Shown piece by piece: positions 34,401 through 46,762 of a stretch of 64,000 nt of DNA. Position numbers and translations under genes: made by a program. The DNA lies in contig JAACJP010000062.1 of the NCBI GenBank assembly GCA_013368375.1, positions 1 to 64,000 of the forward strand. Reading direction: 5' to 3'. The notes beneath the pieces are model-generated. The model saw only the letters and a program-made list of their open reading frames with translations, made no database searches and was not told the DNA's origin. Origin of the DNA: Tricholomella constricta (lineage: Eukaryota > Basidiomycota > Agaricomycetes > Agaricales > Lyophyllaceae). Position 1 is the first letter of the stretch. The number at the start of each line of letters is the position of its first letter.

Positions 34401-35499
34401 GGTGGTTCGTCTCCTTCTTTTTGGGCTTGTCGTAAATCAATATCTTTCGTTTCCATCTCACCCTCATCCTTGCAGTCCATCTCTGGTTCCGGGCGTTCAA
34501 CTTGAAGCTCACGTCTTTTCCCTTAGCATTACTCATCGATAATGCCGCTGCTGCTGAGCCATTGGTGAAACGCGTAAGAACCACCGACGCCCCCACACGG
34601 CGTCAAAGCACCCTCTCCGATGGCCAATGACTCTCTCATGCCCACACTCACTGGTTTGAGGTAGATGAGGTTTGACAAACACGTGTCTGCCTCCATCTCA
34701 GCATTCGCTTCTTCGAACCAGGCGTTTGACCAAGTGCCTTCACGGGCCCGGTGGGGAAGTCTACAGAGAGCTACGGGTCGAGTAGAAGTTGGGAGTTTAT
34801 CGGGCAGGAGCAGAACGACGGTGAAGGCGCACGGGATAAGGAACAGATTCTTGGGGGGAAGGGCATCGTCGCCACCACCACACGCTCCCTCTCGCGTGTC
34901 GTCGTCCTCTACATCGGCTATGGGGACCCTCGCCGATGTTTCCTCGCCAACCTCTCTGACACGCTGATCCCTCTTGCAGACATCGCCTCCGAGGACTGGC
35001 TAACCCCTTCACCTCATACTGCTCCTCTCGTTATGCCTTCCTCCTCTCATCCTACTCACTAGCCGCTTTCAGTGAAGACGACGCTGACAGCACCTACCAC
35101 GTACAAGCTTTGCCACCTTTCCGCGTTCCAAGCCTACATCACCACCCTCCTCACCCTTAATCGCCATCGCAAGCAGCACCACCGCCCCCAATGCCAGCAC
35201 CTCGCCTTCCTTCTCGACCTCGTTGACACTTCCACAAGCACCCACTTTGACGACATCTCTCCCGCGCTCTCTGACAGCAAAGTCGGCATTGGCCTCTCCC
35301 TGCTGCAAGAGGTGTGGATGTGAGTAGAGGGGGTGCGGGAAGTGGAGCAATGTCCCGCCGTTTGTGGATGATCGTGAGGTAAGGTCGCAAGCGGATTCAG
35401 GCGCGGGGTCGGTGGGGGTAGGGGTGTCGTCGAGGCTGAGTGTAGATGCGCCGGTGCTGATGCCGGGACAGGGACAGGGACAGAGACAGGGGAGCGAGC

Positions 35500-35913
35500 A
35501 TGGATTCGGTGCTGGGGCAGACGAGACCTAGCATGGACTTGTACCCGCAGCAACAGCAACCAGCGCCTGCGGTGCGCACGTGTTCGAGGTTGAATGCAAC
35601 GGCGGAGTTCAGCCCCTTGGTTGACTTGGTGTCGTCGCCGCCACAGCAGCAGCAGCAGCAGCAGTCAGCGGAAAGGGAGTCGAAGCGCACTCGCCCACTC
35701 GCACTGGAAGGAGTTGGGCATATGAAGGTGGAAGCCTTGGGGGGGGGGAGTCGGAGAGCAACGACATGTCGGTGTACACGCAGTCTGGCATGAGCATGAG
35801 CGTGAGTGTAGGGGAGCCCTCCCCGCGCGCGGACGCTTCGTTCACTGTCGGTGTGGGCGGCAACAGCAGCAGCAGCAGTGTCCCGCCGTCTCTGCTTTAC
35901 CGCGAGTTGGCAT
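35500..35913 (+). pseudogene. Low-complexity protein end, unknown
   Basis: A plus-strand frame with a Gln run (CAG repeats, 35643-35664) and Ser/Pro-rich sequence runs to about 35740. After a G-run of eight or more bases (about 35739-35748) the next frame continues MSVYTQSGMSMSVSVGEP...LLYRELA to TGA at 35911-35913. This looks like the C-terminus of a regulatory-type protein with a homopolymer frameshift. I cannot assign a family. 35914-36700 holds nothing I can support. Confidence 0.4.
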
Positions 35914-36710
35914 GATCCTCCACCACCAATGATGAACGTCGCGTGCATTGGTATTAGATGCAAATCAGCTGTCTATGTGAGTGAGATTTGGATCATCGAT
36001 TCAACTTTCGCTCAACTAAACGAATTCAACCTATAGTGCGGAGCAGATCACCAGAAGAAAGCGTGGGCCCAGCACAAGACAGTTTGATTTGCAGCGACTT
36101 TCTGAGGTCCCTGCACGCGGCCGTGAATTCTCTCCCTATGTTTTCCATATGCCAAATTGACGGGAGTTGCTCCAGTGATTGGAAATAAGGTTTCCCGATG
36201 CCCGATACTGTCAGGCCCTGCAAAAAATGTGTTTGCACTATTGTGGGAATTCCGTTCATCGTGCCAACACCAAAGTGCGCATCATCAAGACATGAACGAT
36301 GAACAGTTCACGCTCGGTAACTCGAACTCCAGTAGGGGCTTTGCGGAAAACGGCGCACTGCGTACGTACAAAGTACTCGTCCCTATCTCAGTACCACTAG
36401 GTAAGGTGCGGCCGTTGAACGGCAGGACCAAGATCTGTATGGTATTCTGCAGATACCATGACTCACTTTGAGTCTCCGATCGAGCTTCGGTCAAGGATGT
36501 GCCATGTGGACACATTCGTACAATCAAAGTCTCCGGTCGAAATAATTAGCAGCAATAGTTATACATAGTCAAGTTACAGATAGATATATTTTATGAAATC
36601 CGAGTCAAAAATGAAAAGAGAGAGAAAGAGAAGTAGAACAAAATGGAATTCGGGAATGAATTCATCAAATCCTTCAATCAAATCCAGCTTCCCCAAGTTT
36701 CCCCGTCTTT

Positions 36711-39700
36711 CTATTCATAACGACCATGAGTACTCAGCGACGACCCTCCTACACCATGCCCAATGCGCCCTTTCCTCAAGACCTCCAATGCGTCTGGCCG
36801 ATGAACCGCGGCGACCCACGGCCCCACCGCCGACCAGGGCCTCTGAAAGTCGATGAAAGGTCTAGGCTCTGGAGCAACCATATTCACAATCTCATACTCG
36901 CGAATCACATCCGAAGGCACACCGAGGACATGGCGTGCTGCATTGAGACTGCGCCCGGCCGACTGGCCAGCGAAGGGCGCACGGTTGGTATCAACGTGCT
37001 CCTCGTCCGAGGGGTTGGTGGCGAACGGGGCGCCCTTCAACTTGGCGTCTTCTTGATGATGATGATCTCGCGCCCGCTTCCCCTCCAGGTGTCTGCACTT
37101 CCTGGCAAGATTTCTTCGGCGTTTGCGCTCGATAATTGCAATGATCTCGTCCTCTGTTCGAACTTCGCACGGGGGCCGGTGGCGACTCGGTGATGGTGAC
37201 CAGCACAACGGCTGACTGTGGCGGCAGACGCCAGCGAGGGCAGGCGGGGAGAAGAGTGAGACGGTCGCACCGAAGCTCTTATTGCATTTACTTTGCGCAT
37301 CTGGCGTCGATGTGAACACGGCGCCGAGACCGACCTGATAATCTGCATCACTTGAATGACATGGAATTGACACAACATACAAAACTGCGTGCATAGTCTA
37401 GGGAATCAGGTCAGATATCGCCCCTGCTTTGATTGTAGATAGCTTACCATGGCCTTATCGGTATCATGTCTGCAAAGAATGAGAACTGTGAGAAAGATTG
37501 ATGGCCGCGCTCACTTACTTGACGACTTCATCAGTGTTCATGAATGATCCATATCCATACTTCTCATAGATGAAATTAAAGCGAGAAGGATCGTTAAAGA
37601 CGTGCTTGATCCCAGTGAAGGTGTTCAGGATCTTCGCTTCTGGGACTGCGGCAGGACGATCGAAGGTGTATCTGGCCTCGAGCTTTTGAGCTGCTAGGCT
37701 CGCTTTCATCTTCGACAGAGTGAAGAACGGAAAACAGGAGTAGACAGAGTTCTGTTGAGGTATGGTGAATGGTCAGAACCAATGACGAGGAGCAACGACG
37801 CACATATGAATAGTGTAGCGGCAAGTGGCAAACCAAGAATTTAGGGACTGTGGTTGTAAGATCAACGTAACCGCGAAGGAGCGCAGGGCACAAAGAAAAA
37901 CGAACTTTGGCCTCCGAAATCTCCGTTATTCATATCTCGCTGGCAGTCTTGGAATCCCCAGGCGGTCAAATTGGCGGCTAGGTGTCGATATTCAGATGCG
38001 GGTACCCATGTCAAACATCCTACCATGATACTCACGAGTGAAATCGCTGGTATAGAAACAATCTCCACGGACCTGCTAACACGCCGGGAGTAGTCTGATA
38101 ACTAGTTGAGTACGGCGCATGACTTGTACGAGCGACCACTCACGGTATATCCGCAAGCAAAGCGAGATCCATCAGTCAGGGGCATGGACCTCCGCCTGGA
38201 GCCCAATCTTGGAACAGGGAGGATCAGAGATACGTAATCCAAAGAAAGGAAGATTATTATACATATAGTTCCAAATTGTCGACGTGGTGATAGAGTTGAC
38301 AAACAGCGCCCTACAGATAAAGTTGATCGATATTCTTAGTTACGTGAGGAAACAGGCGCACTACGATAGCAGGATCTGGATACCACTCTTCGAAGGTTTC
38401 AAACGCTACAGAGCCAATCAGAGAGATGTTCGTTTGCTCGTCGGGTGCACAACTTACGCTTTAAGCCGAGGAACACTCTGAACTCATTCATGGTGCACAG
38501 TCCCCACTGCCTCGCCTGTCGAATTCCTTCGACTTCAGCGATCCTCAGGACTTCTGGCGTGCCACGACCGCGGAATGCACCAGCAGGGTTTTCCGTGGCG
38601 CATTGGAGAACATCAGCAAGGTCATCGTCTTAAAACTTTCCATCAGGACCACGCGCCAAGCTATAACGAGAAACTGTCTGATGAGGCAAAAATACCATAG
38701 AGGAAACGAGGCACATACCCAGCGAAGACACGTTGAGAGGGCGTCGAAGATATTTCTGTGAATAAACTTGTCATCGAAGTGACGTCGGATGCTGTGATCT
38801 ACGGGGGACATTCAGCTTATTGACCGACACGAACAGTTGAGGACTCTGACCTCGTCGAAAGACTTGCCGCCAAACGCAGCGCGGAACACATTTTCGCTCC
38901 ATTTCTGGTCCTGTTCCGAAATAGTGGCGTGCCACTGAGCCCAACTGTCAACCAAAGGTGGGTATCTAAAAGCAGAAAACGCACACGATAAAGGATATTG
39001 AATTCCACGCTGCAATGGTTACCCTGCCCCCGTTTGACCTTGAGTGACTTGGTGTCGATGACCTGTTGCATCCGCGTTCTCAGAGAAACTTCCATTGGTG
39101 CATCAGCTGCAACATACGTCTAAGGCATCCATGTTCCAGTTGCAACCCTCAGAGGAGCCTAAGAAGCCGGCCACGTAATTGCCCATGATCGCGCTCATGA
39201 AGTGACCGCAACTGAAAGGATGATCAGTATCATCGTTTCGGAGCAATATCAGGGACGAACTTGACAAGCCTCGCTGTCTGAAATATTTCTTCATCCTGAA
39301 TTGCATGCGCCACGGCATCACTTGGGGGCGGATCTGACAATTTTTTGAATTCATTGATCTGTAGTAACCTCCGAGCGATATACTAGCAGCTCTCAATGAG
39401 TCAGGATATAAAGAAGTCGAATGCGATCTTACATGATGATTCCGGCTGAAAATGACAAGTAGGGCACTCGTAGCGGGAGGCGCGAACAGGAGGCGTTCTT
39501 CTGAGAAGGTGTCGGGGAACAAGAAGCCCCGGCCCGCAGCCTTGTCACGAACCTTGTCTTGGGCAGCTTGATCTGTGAACAAAACTAGTATCGAGGGCGA
39601 TGGATGGAGATAGAGAAGGCTGCTCACTATCACCGTAAAGGGGGCTGAGATCCAGATATGAGCTGGCGAGATTGATGTTCATGTCCTGGGGGTCAGTTCG

Positions 39701-40577
39701 AAAGAGGGAATGCGTGACGATAGACGCAAATGCGAATATCATGTTTGACATCCCACCTGCGTGGATTTGATGCTAAGATAGGGAGATCAAATTTGAAGAT
39801 TCTTTGAACACTCAGATGAAGGGTACTGGTACTCACATCACGCCTCTTAAGGATCGTATCGAAGACAAGACTGGGATCAGGGAGAGAGTGGCGTGGCAGC
39901 CCTGCTTTACCCTGGACGCTCCTTGAATAAGGTGTTCCGCCGCGACCTATGTTGGTATTTTGAGCGGAGTTACCGCCTCCATCCGCTTCTCTATAGGTAG
40001 AGAAAGGACCCAAATAGGACACAGGAGGGTGGGGAACCGTGTTGTACAGTGTTCCTATGACCGAGTTGTTCATTTTCTTCGTGACGTCGTCATCACGATC
40101 CATTCGAGCAAGCATTCCCAGACCCGCTGCGAACTACAATAGTTGAGCTTTGAGATAGATACCCAGGTTTCATACATGAACCTACCGCTCCCTTACGATC
40201 GTCAACTAAGGTGGGGTGTGTCACGGCATCTGTGAATGCAGCCTGGAAGTATGTTAGAAACGGTCATAGTATACTGAAAACAAATGTTATGAACGAGCAG
40301 GCTCAAGTCAGGTTTGACACCCCCTTTCTGTCTGAAGGTGTCTATCTGGGCATTATTTCTGCGTCAGGGTGCCGCGACATGGAAAGGTGTACAGATGAAG
40401 CAGTGTCACCTTGTTGATCAAATTCGTGACCCTGGCATGCCCTTCACGCTTCGCAGCTGGGTCGCTCGATATTTGCCAGTCATAATAACCATCTGGAGCA
40501 GTGGGTAGCAAGCGAGACGAGAGGTAAGCAGAATCGAAGGCCATAGAGGCAACCTGAGTTGGCGTGATGTCCGCCAT
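36711..40577 (-). pseudogene. Ppo-type fatty-acid dioxygenase/P450 fusion, broken
   Basis: Starts at ATG 40577. Exons separated by short introns give, in order, PHPPVSYLGP (about 40020), the haem-peroxidase core with DLSPLYGD (39630), CGHFMSAIMGN (39200), the catalytic EFNILYR/WHATIS motif split by an intron (39005/38935), a DDDLADVLQ...GTPEVLRIAEV stretch (38620-38540), and MPLTDGSRFACGY (38190). Then come NLTAWGFQDCQRD (37960) and the start of the P450-like half (GIKHVFNDPSRFNFIYEKYGYGS, 37600). These are psi-factor-producing oxygenases: the first half adds oxygen to linoleate and the second rearranges the product. A TAA at 38630-38632 interrupts the frame. Most of the P450 half, including any Cys haem ligand, is missing after about 37500. 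The tail (36711-37390) is open but unlike the family. Confidence 0.8.
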
Positions 40578-40599
40578 TGTGGGCTGCTGGTTGCGGGTG

Positions 40600-42060
40600 C
40601 TGTGGTCCTCGGGCTTTACAAGGTTTTATATACCTCGTTGAGAGCAGTAGAAGTCAAGAGAAGCATGATGATTTGGGTAGCGGTGACGTTTGGGAACGAG
40701 AAGGCGCCGCAATTTGCCAGAGGGTAATACAGCGGAAGATACTACTGAACACTACTGCGTGAAATGCTTGGTGGCCGAGTGCACGACGTTGAGGGCGTGC
40801 GTACGCGTATTGGTATTGAGAGACACCACTGGTATATGTCGCACAAGATGCAGAGGGTCAGCGACGAGGATGATTAGACACCGTGGACAAGAACGTACCG
40901 TAGCTGTCATTACAATTACTCTGCGCATCTGGCGTCGACGTGACATGTAGTGAGTATGTCGAGACTGACCTTGTAATTTTCAGCGGTTAAACGACATGTT
41001 ATTGACACGACACGCCTCCAACCGGCGCCTGGGCACATAAGCATCAGTTTGAGTTGGGCGTCAGAAAGGTTTGAAACACACATTCTTTCGCTGCTATGCT
41101 TCCGTCTTCCTTTCGATGATTCCGAGGATCGCAAGAGGGTGTCGCGGCGAGGTGGGTGCTGTGGCAGATTAGCAGAGTCAGCGGTGGCGTGAATAAGTAA
41201 TTGTAGCAGTCGATCAACAAATCGTCGACACGATACGCCTCCGTCGTCGCCTGTGGACACAGGCATTAGTATGAGACGCGCGCTGAAGAATTTTAGAAAT
41301 GCACGTTCGTTCCTTGCCATGCTGTCGAGTCGATAATGGAAAGTCGGTGTCGCGATAAGGTGGGTGCTGTGGTGAATTTTCAGAGACGGCAATGGATAAC
41401 GCAGAGTAGGAGGTTAATTGGAAACAAAAGTAGAATTATATTATCTTGTAGATGTAACAATGCTAGCATTCAGCAAAATTACATGGGTGGTGCGGAACTC
41501 ACTCGAACGTGTATGTTGTTGGCCCTCGGGTGTACGACGGAATGGGGCGCCGGATACTGGAATTTAGACATAAAAATGAATGGAGACAACGTAAACGGAG
41601 GAGTCGACGTACCTCGCGCATCACCGGTCCAGCCTTCCAGGGTACGGCTGGTGCAGGACTCACATAGCCATCTGTGTTGTTGGCCCTCGAGTGCACACCG
41701 GAATGGAGCGCAGGATACTACTTAGAGTAGTATATATCAGTGAATGGAAGCAACGTAGACGGGGGAGCTGACATACCTCACGCATAACCGGCCTAGCCTA
41801 GGGGTGGTCGGGAAGACGACATGCATGTTAAAGTTTGGGGGTTCATGGTTGGGCTTGGGCACATAAGGATCATCGGACAACTGATAAAAAAGCAAATCAG
41901 CATCAGATCAGAGGCCTCGACGTTAAGGTTTCGGGCACAGCTTAAGCATTCTCTCGATACGGGAGGAAGAATGTTCCAGACCGGCACCGTCCAGACCGTG
42001 AGGGAGAAGTAGAACGATTCTGCTTTGCTTAAGCCATTTCGCTACAGACTAATTAGTCAT
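40600..42060. repeat. Tandemly duplicated segments upstream of the oxygenase
   Basis: 40985-41165 and 41215-41375 are diverged copies (CACGCCTCC...AGGTGGGTGCTGTGG). 41505-41680 and 41680-41815 are a second pair (TGTTGTTGGCCCTCG...CACCGGTCCAGCCT and related). A piece near 40915-40980 (CTCTGCGCATCTGGCGTCGA) also resembles 37290-37380 downstream of the oxygenase. No gene is supported. Confidence 0.6.
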
Positions 42061-42371
42061 AGACCTAAGGATTTCGACGATCCATGTTTTACTTTTTGCA
42101 GAAACCACGTAGGTATCAATGATAACCTGCGCACCATTGAAGAAGTTGCCAAACTGAAGCCACATTGTTAATTTGAAATATTTATTACTCGTTCCCAGGC
42201 TCCTAAAACCAGCACGCTCGTACGGCTCGATTTCGCATCTCTGCGTGCGCGGCTTCGACACAGCAGAGGGGGGAAGGGAGGGAGTGACTTGTGGAGACGA
42301 GAGGGAGGTCGCGAGTCATGAAGTGATGACGTGACGAATTGAGGTGCAGGCGGTGGCGTAGCAGGTACCGA

Positions 42372-42392
42372 GGGCCCGCCACAGGCGGGCCC
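42372..42392. repeat. GC-rich hairpin downstream of the recombinase
   Basis: GGGCCCGCC, ACA, GGCGGGCCC: 9-bp stem with a 3-base loop. Could be a transcript terminator or part of the element end. Confidence 0.7.
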
Positions 42393-42523
42393 CCCGAAAA
42401 ACTTTTGATTGCGAGGAGCGAAATGGCTAATGAGAAGAGGTAACAAGTGATGTTGACGGGGTGGATGGTGGTGAGAAAAGGATGGAAAGCGAGGAGCCGG
42501 TGGAAACAAAAGAAGACGAAGCC

Positions 42524-43522
42524 TCAACGACGAAGACGACCCCGCAGGGACGCCAGCTGCTGCTCCGCGCGCACCGCGGGGTTATCCCGGATATAAATCT
42601 TCCAGGCGGCGGAAGACCAACGCCCCAGCGCCTGGATCACGGCCTCGGAAAGCCCCAACCCGGCGTAAAAGGTGGCCCCCCCCGCCCGCGGGGAGTGCCC
42701 CCCAAACTCTCGCCCAAGAACCGCGAAGAGGCGCTTCTCGAACCAAGACCGAGTGGGATGGGACCCATCTTCCCGCAAAAAGAGGGCCAGACGGCTGCCA
42801 TGAAGACGATCCCGCCACACAACGTACTCAAGGAGCAGCGCGACCGGATCAGCGACGTCCTGAGCAGTAAAGAGGATGTCGGTACCCCGATAGAAGGGGT
42901 CGGACTTGTGGTAGGGCAAGTGGTACTGGGCACGGCCGGCCGGGAAGGAGAGCGACGACCGCCGGATGACCTTACGCAAATTGAAAAGCCCCCGGCCGTC
43001 CTTCTGCACCAGCTCGCCGGAACGATGGCAGGCGTAGAAGCAGCAAGCTAGGATCACGGCAAAAAGGAAGTCATCATAAGCGCCGGAAGCCCGTGCCTTC
43101 TGGAGGAACAACCCAAGATGCGCGACCCGTAACGGGAGCTTTCGACGAACAGGATCGGCGCGAATCTTCTTGGAACCGCGAACCGTCGCCTGAACCAGAG
43201 GGTGAGACCTATTGGCGTCGAAGTCGGGGAAGATATCACGAAGAAAGTGGCGGGCGCCAGACAGATATTTTGGACCGGATGCGACATATCGGGAGGTGAA
43301 CGCGACGTAGCGGGATAGTGTAAGGGGAGTGGGGTCGAGTGGCAGATTTGCGCTGATACAGAAACGAATGTAATCGCGGGCGCCGGTGGCGTACCCAAGG
43401 GCCGTGGACTTCTCTATGGCGTTCACCTGGAGGTGCAGCGCGTACGAGTCCAGCTCGCGAAGGTCCACGGGGGGGCGAACCGAGCGCGAAGCGCCCGATC
43501 CGCCCAGCGCGCTCAAAAGCAC
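42524..43522 (-). CDS. Tyrosine recombinase of retroelement 1
   Basis: About 332 residues. The N-terminal half is a helical SAM-like core-binding region (about residues 20-130). The catalytic half has Arg in ACCFYACHRSGEL (about 170), then HSPRAGGATF (about 275), GRWSS (about 300) and the nucleophile Tyr in KIYIR (about 312). All of R, H-x-x-R, W and Y are present. In DIRS-type elements this enzyme inserts the circular cDNA by site-specific recombination. The frame overlaps the end of pol by ten bases and has no ATG at its very start (GTG 43522). It is probably made by reinitiation, frameshift or splicing. Confidence 0.88.
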   Translation of the reverse strand: MLLSALGGSGASRSVRPPVDLRELDSYALHLQVNAIEKSTALGYATGARDYIRFCISANLPLDPTPLTLSRYVAFTSRYVASGPKYLSGARHFLRDIFPDFDANRSHPLVQATVRGSKKIRADPVRRKLPLRVAHLGLFLQKARASGAYDDFLFAVILACCFYACHRSGELVQKDGRGLFNLRKVIRRSSLSFPAGRAQYHLPYHKSDPFYRGTDILFTAQDVADPVALLLEYVVWRDRLHGSRLALFLREDGSHPTRSWFEKRLFAVLGREFGGHSPRAGGATFYAGLGLSEAVIQALGRWSSAAWKIYIRDNPAVRAEQQLASLRGRLRR

Positions 43523-45496
43523 GCCCTCCAGCGCGCCGGCAAAAGCTCCCGAGGGGGAGAGAAGAAGCGGACGCGGTCGGCCGGAAACTTACGGCCATAC
43601 TCTTCAAGCATCAAGCGAGAGAGGAGGTCAGCCCGGACGTTCTCCGTCCCCGGGATATGGCAAACACGAAGGTCGATGTTAGTCTGCAAAGCGATACCCG
43701 CAATCGCCAAGAGCGGCCCATTATGCAGAGACTCCGCCACACGCAGCGCGTTGAGCGCACCGACAGCGTTGAGACTATCAGACCAGATAAGAAGACGACG
43801 GGGAGGGGAAGGCAAAGAAGCCGCGAGGTGAAAGGCAGACAGGATGGCCACCAGCTCCAAGAAGAAGATGTCGATGCGGACGCCGGGCGGACAGGGCTGC
43901 AGCTCGTAGCAAAAAGCCCGGTTGCTGAATACGAAACCCAGGCCCTTCGACGTGCTAGCGTCCGCCCACATCACCATATCCGCGTCCTCAATGCGCCACC
44001 ACCCATCCTCGATGAAGCGCACCCCGATGGCGGACGGGATGATGTCACGAAGCCAGCTAAGGTCGGCCACCACCGAAGCGTTAAGCGGTATACCACGGGA
44101 AGGAAGGCTCTTCCCAGTCATCTTACGGTAGAGCTCCGTGAGACACGGTCGACCCCATGGGAGAACGTTTAGAAGCCAGTTCAGGTGGCCTCCGAGCTGT
44201 TGCCAGACCCGTAGCGGGGGATGTCGCCGGGAGGAGGAGAGGAATTCGTTGATCCGCTCAATAATGTCACTGACAGTGTCCGGAGCAAGGGAAAAAGTCC
44301 CCAGATTCGCGTCCACCCAGAAACCGATGACCTTAAGCACGTCGCCATGTTCTTGCTTGCGATCCTCCCAAGGGCAACCGACGGCGTCCCAAAGGAGAAG
44401 GAGCTGGACCTGCTTGCGAGGGCGATACCGGCCGTGGAACCAGATAACGTTGCCCTCTAGATCCCAGCAGAAAAAATCGTCCATGTAGACGTGAAGGCCG
44501 ATGATCCTCAACTTGCGAACACCAAGCCAGCAGAGGAGACCAGATACGGCACACCAGCAACGAGGCGAAGCCCGGTTCCCGAAAACGAGGCGCCGAACAA
44601 TATGAAGGACGCCGTCAACGCGCACTACCTGATGGAGTTGCCAGATAGGGTGTGCAGGAAGGTTCAGGAAGGCGGACGCGACATCCGACTTCCAAGTGAC
44701 AAATCGTTCACCGGGATGAGCCCGTCGAGCTTCACGAAGGGTCGTACCAAAAGAGTGCATGTCATCGTACCGCACCTTTCCCGCTTCCTTTGGTATCCCA
44801 TCGTTGATCCCGGACCCACTATGGTCTGTAATGACGCGACCCTTCCCGTTTTGCCACACGACGAACATGGGGGACAATTTCATGCCGGCCAGAAGCTCGG
44901 TAGTCTCGAGCGCTTCAGACCACCGCCCCGCCTTCATCTCCTTGTCCCGAAAATTGCGAATGGCTTTGAGATCGAGGTCCTCCACGGAGTAATTGTCCAT
45001 CTTATCCGCCACCTCTGCCTTCCAATCGCCTTCATCGAAAGGCCAGAAGCCCTCGCGCAGGCCGGTAACGACTGACTCCACAAAAGGTTGATTAGGATGA
45101 TCGTGGAGCATGGACTCGAATTTGTCCACGTCGAAAGGAGTTTCTACTTTAATATGGTGCTCCATGGCCAGCAGGGAGCGTTTTATATCGGGGTCATCGA
45201 GTAAGTGAGACGGTGGCATAGGGAGGGGAGGAGCGGTTTCGGTGTAAAGAGCAGAGGGAGAAATATTTTCGGAGTGAGGAGAAGAAGAATCAGACCAGAC
45301 ATACCCCCGGCGGAATCGGGGAGCACTAAGAGAAGGGGATTCTGCCTTGCGTTTCCCTACGAAACGTTTAGGCCCGGCCAGAGCCTGCGCCACCTCGTCC
45401 TGTTCCCGCTGCTCGTCTAGCCTGGAGGAGAATGAGGCAGGCTCCTTCGTCTTTTGCCCGGTGTTTTCCACCACACTCGCAGCAAGAGCCATGCTG
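43513..45496 (-). CDS. Reverse transcriptase/RNase H of retroelement 1
   Basis: From about ATG 45496 (MALAASVVE) to TGA 43513, roughly 660 residues. RT motifs: FVTWKSDVASAF (motif A, about 44690), RLVFGNRASPRCW (motif B) and YMDDFF (motif C, 44480). RNase H motifs: WADAST (43965), ELVAIL, WSDSLNAVGAL (43770) and HIPGTENVRADLLSR (43655). All acidic residues are present. The same frame is open far upstream through gag to 46746. Gag ends at 45368, so pol overlaps it by about 130 bases in another frame. Likely expressed as a fusion or by a second start. Confidence 0.88.
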
Positions 45497-46762
45497 ACGC
45501 CCACCCGGGCAGGACGACTCTTCGCAAAAACCCAAGTTCCAGTTCTGGCAAGGGACGTTCTTCCGTTTAGGATTGGGTGAACTTGGTGAACCAGAGCCCG
45601 AAGACGCCTTCCGCTTCCCGAAACCAGACGAAGAGGAAGACCCCCGGAAAACCTGGGCGAAAAGAGGCGTCTGAAGTTCGACGCGATCGTCAAGCCGGAA
45701 AGGCAACTTGGCATAACGGTCCCGAGCGTCGACGTCAAACTGAATCGCCACCGACGTATTAGGCGACGCCCGGAATAGCTCGATAACCACCTTGCGGTAC
45801 CCCTCCAACTCAGAAACGCGGTGGATATAGACCAACCCGACCGCTTTGGCCCATGTGTCGAAAACTCTGCACCAGTCAGCTTCAGTGCGAACCCCCCGTT
45901 TCGCGGACCCCTGATCGCGCCGCACAAGAGCGAACCCGCCCAGTAAGAGACTTTGTTCGTCGTTATGGTCGTACCCGCGATCCATGGTAGCGTATAATTT
46001 CTCAAAGTCCACATAGTGGTCCTGAACGATGGAACGCCACATCGAACGGGAGATGGGATCGGGAAGAGGTTGGGTTTGCAGAATGTTAATGATCGCATCA
46101 ACGACCTTGTCAGTGGAGAAGGCGCGTCGCAGCTTCCACGTCTCGTTGAGATGAGGGTCCCCGATGGAGGTGGCCAGGTCCCCAAGGTGCGGCGCCACCG
46201 CCAAAACGGAAGGGGGAAGCACAGGCTCCGGACCCGGCGCGTACCCAAGTAATTCAGCAAGAGCGGCTGGGTCAAAAGGGTGATCCTCTCGACCCGAGGA
46301 CGCGTCCACCCGGAGCCGTGCGATCTTGGCTTGCAAGATTGCCCATCCGGCGGCGTCCACGGCTTGGAGACGCGCCGCTTCCTCTCGTCTTCTGTTCTCC
46401 TCTTCAAGGGCCGTTCTCTCAGCCCGGAAAGCTCCCAACTCTCCCTCGGGAAGGTCAGGCGTCGGTTCCCGAGAGTTTGGTGCATCGCCTGGAGCCGACT
46501 CCCTGACAGGCCTTGAGGGAACCGACCGCTCGCGTTGAGCAAGACGTTGCTCCAACAGTTCAGCGTAATCTTTCCCTTCCTCGAGGGAAGCCCCCTCCGC
46601 GACCAGCTTGTGAACAAATTCGGAGGGCGCCAGGCGTCCTGCCAAGACGTCTTCGACCAAGCCTTCGAACTTTGCGGCACGAGAGCGAGTTTCTTCGGGA
46701 TCACGCTCCACCAAGACGAACTGCGAGAGACTGGAGGAAGGAGCATCTTCAGACATGTCCAA
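45368..46762 (-). CDS. Gag-like protein of retroelement 1
   Basis: 464 residues from ATG 46762. A Glu/Arg-rich coiled-coil-like region (about residues 100-150) is followed by a helical capsid-like part and a Ser/Lys-rich stretch. Near the end is a Cys/His cluster, CQNWNLGFCEESSC...HGSCCECGGKH...C (about 405-440), like the zinc-binding ends of Gag in fungal DIRS/Ngaro elements. The related cluster in retroelement 2 has the same plan. Would bind the RNA and form the particle. Confidence 0.8.
   Translation of the reverse strand: MDMSEDAPSSSLSQFVLVERDPEETRSRAAKFEGLVEDVLAGRLAPSEFVHKLVAEGASLEEGKDYAELLEQRLAQRERSVPSRPVRESAPGDAPNSREPTPDLPEGELGAFRAERTALEEENRRREEAARLQAVDAAGWAILQAKIARLRVDASSGREDHPFDPAALAELLGYAPGPEPVLPPSVLAVAPHLGDLATSIGDPHLNETWKLRRAFSTDKVVDAIINILQTQPLPDPISRSMWRSIVQDHYVDFEKLYATMDRGYDHNDEQSLLLGGFALVRRDQGSAKRGVRTEADWCRVFDTWAKAVGLVYIHRVSELEGYRKVVIELFRASPNTSVAIQFDVDARDRYAKLPFRLDDRVELQTPLFAQVFRGSSSSSGFGKRKASSGSGSPSSPNPKRKNVPCQNWNLGFCEESSCPGGRQHGSCCECGGKHRAKDEGACLILLQARRAAGTGRGGAGSGRA

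Noticed and set aside
40916..41392. Minus-strand frame of 158 codons upstream of the oxygenase
   Set aside because: Lies in diverged tandem duplications and shows no family motif.
42524..43522. Tyrosine recombinase as phage integrase or bacterial transfer
   Set aside because: It is linked to an RT/RNase H and Gag in DIRS/Ngaro order, so it belongs to a eukaryotic retroelement.
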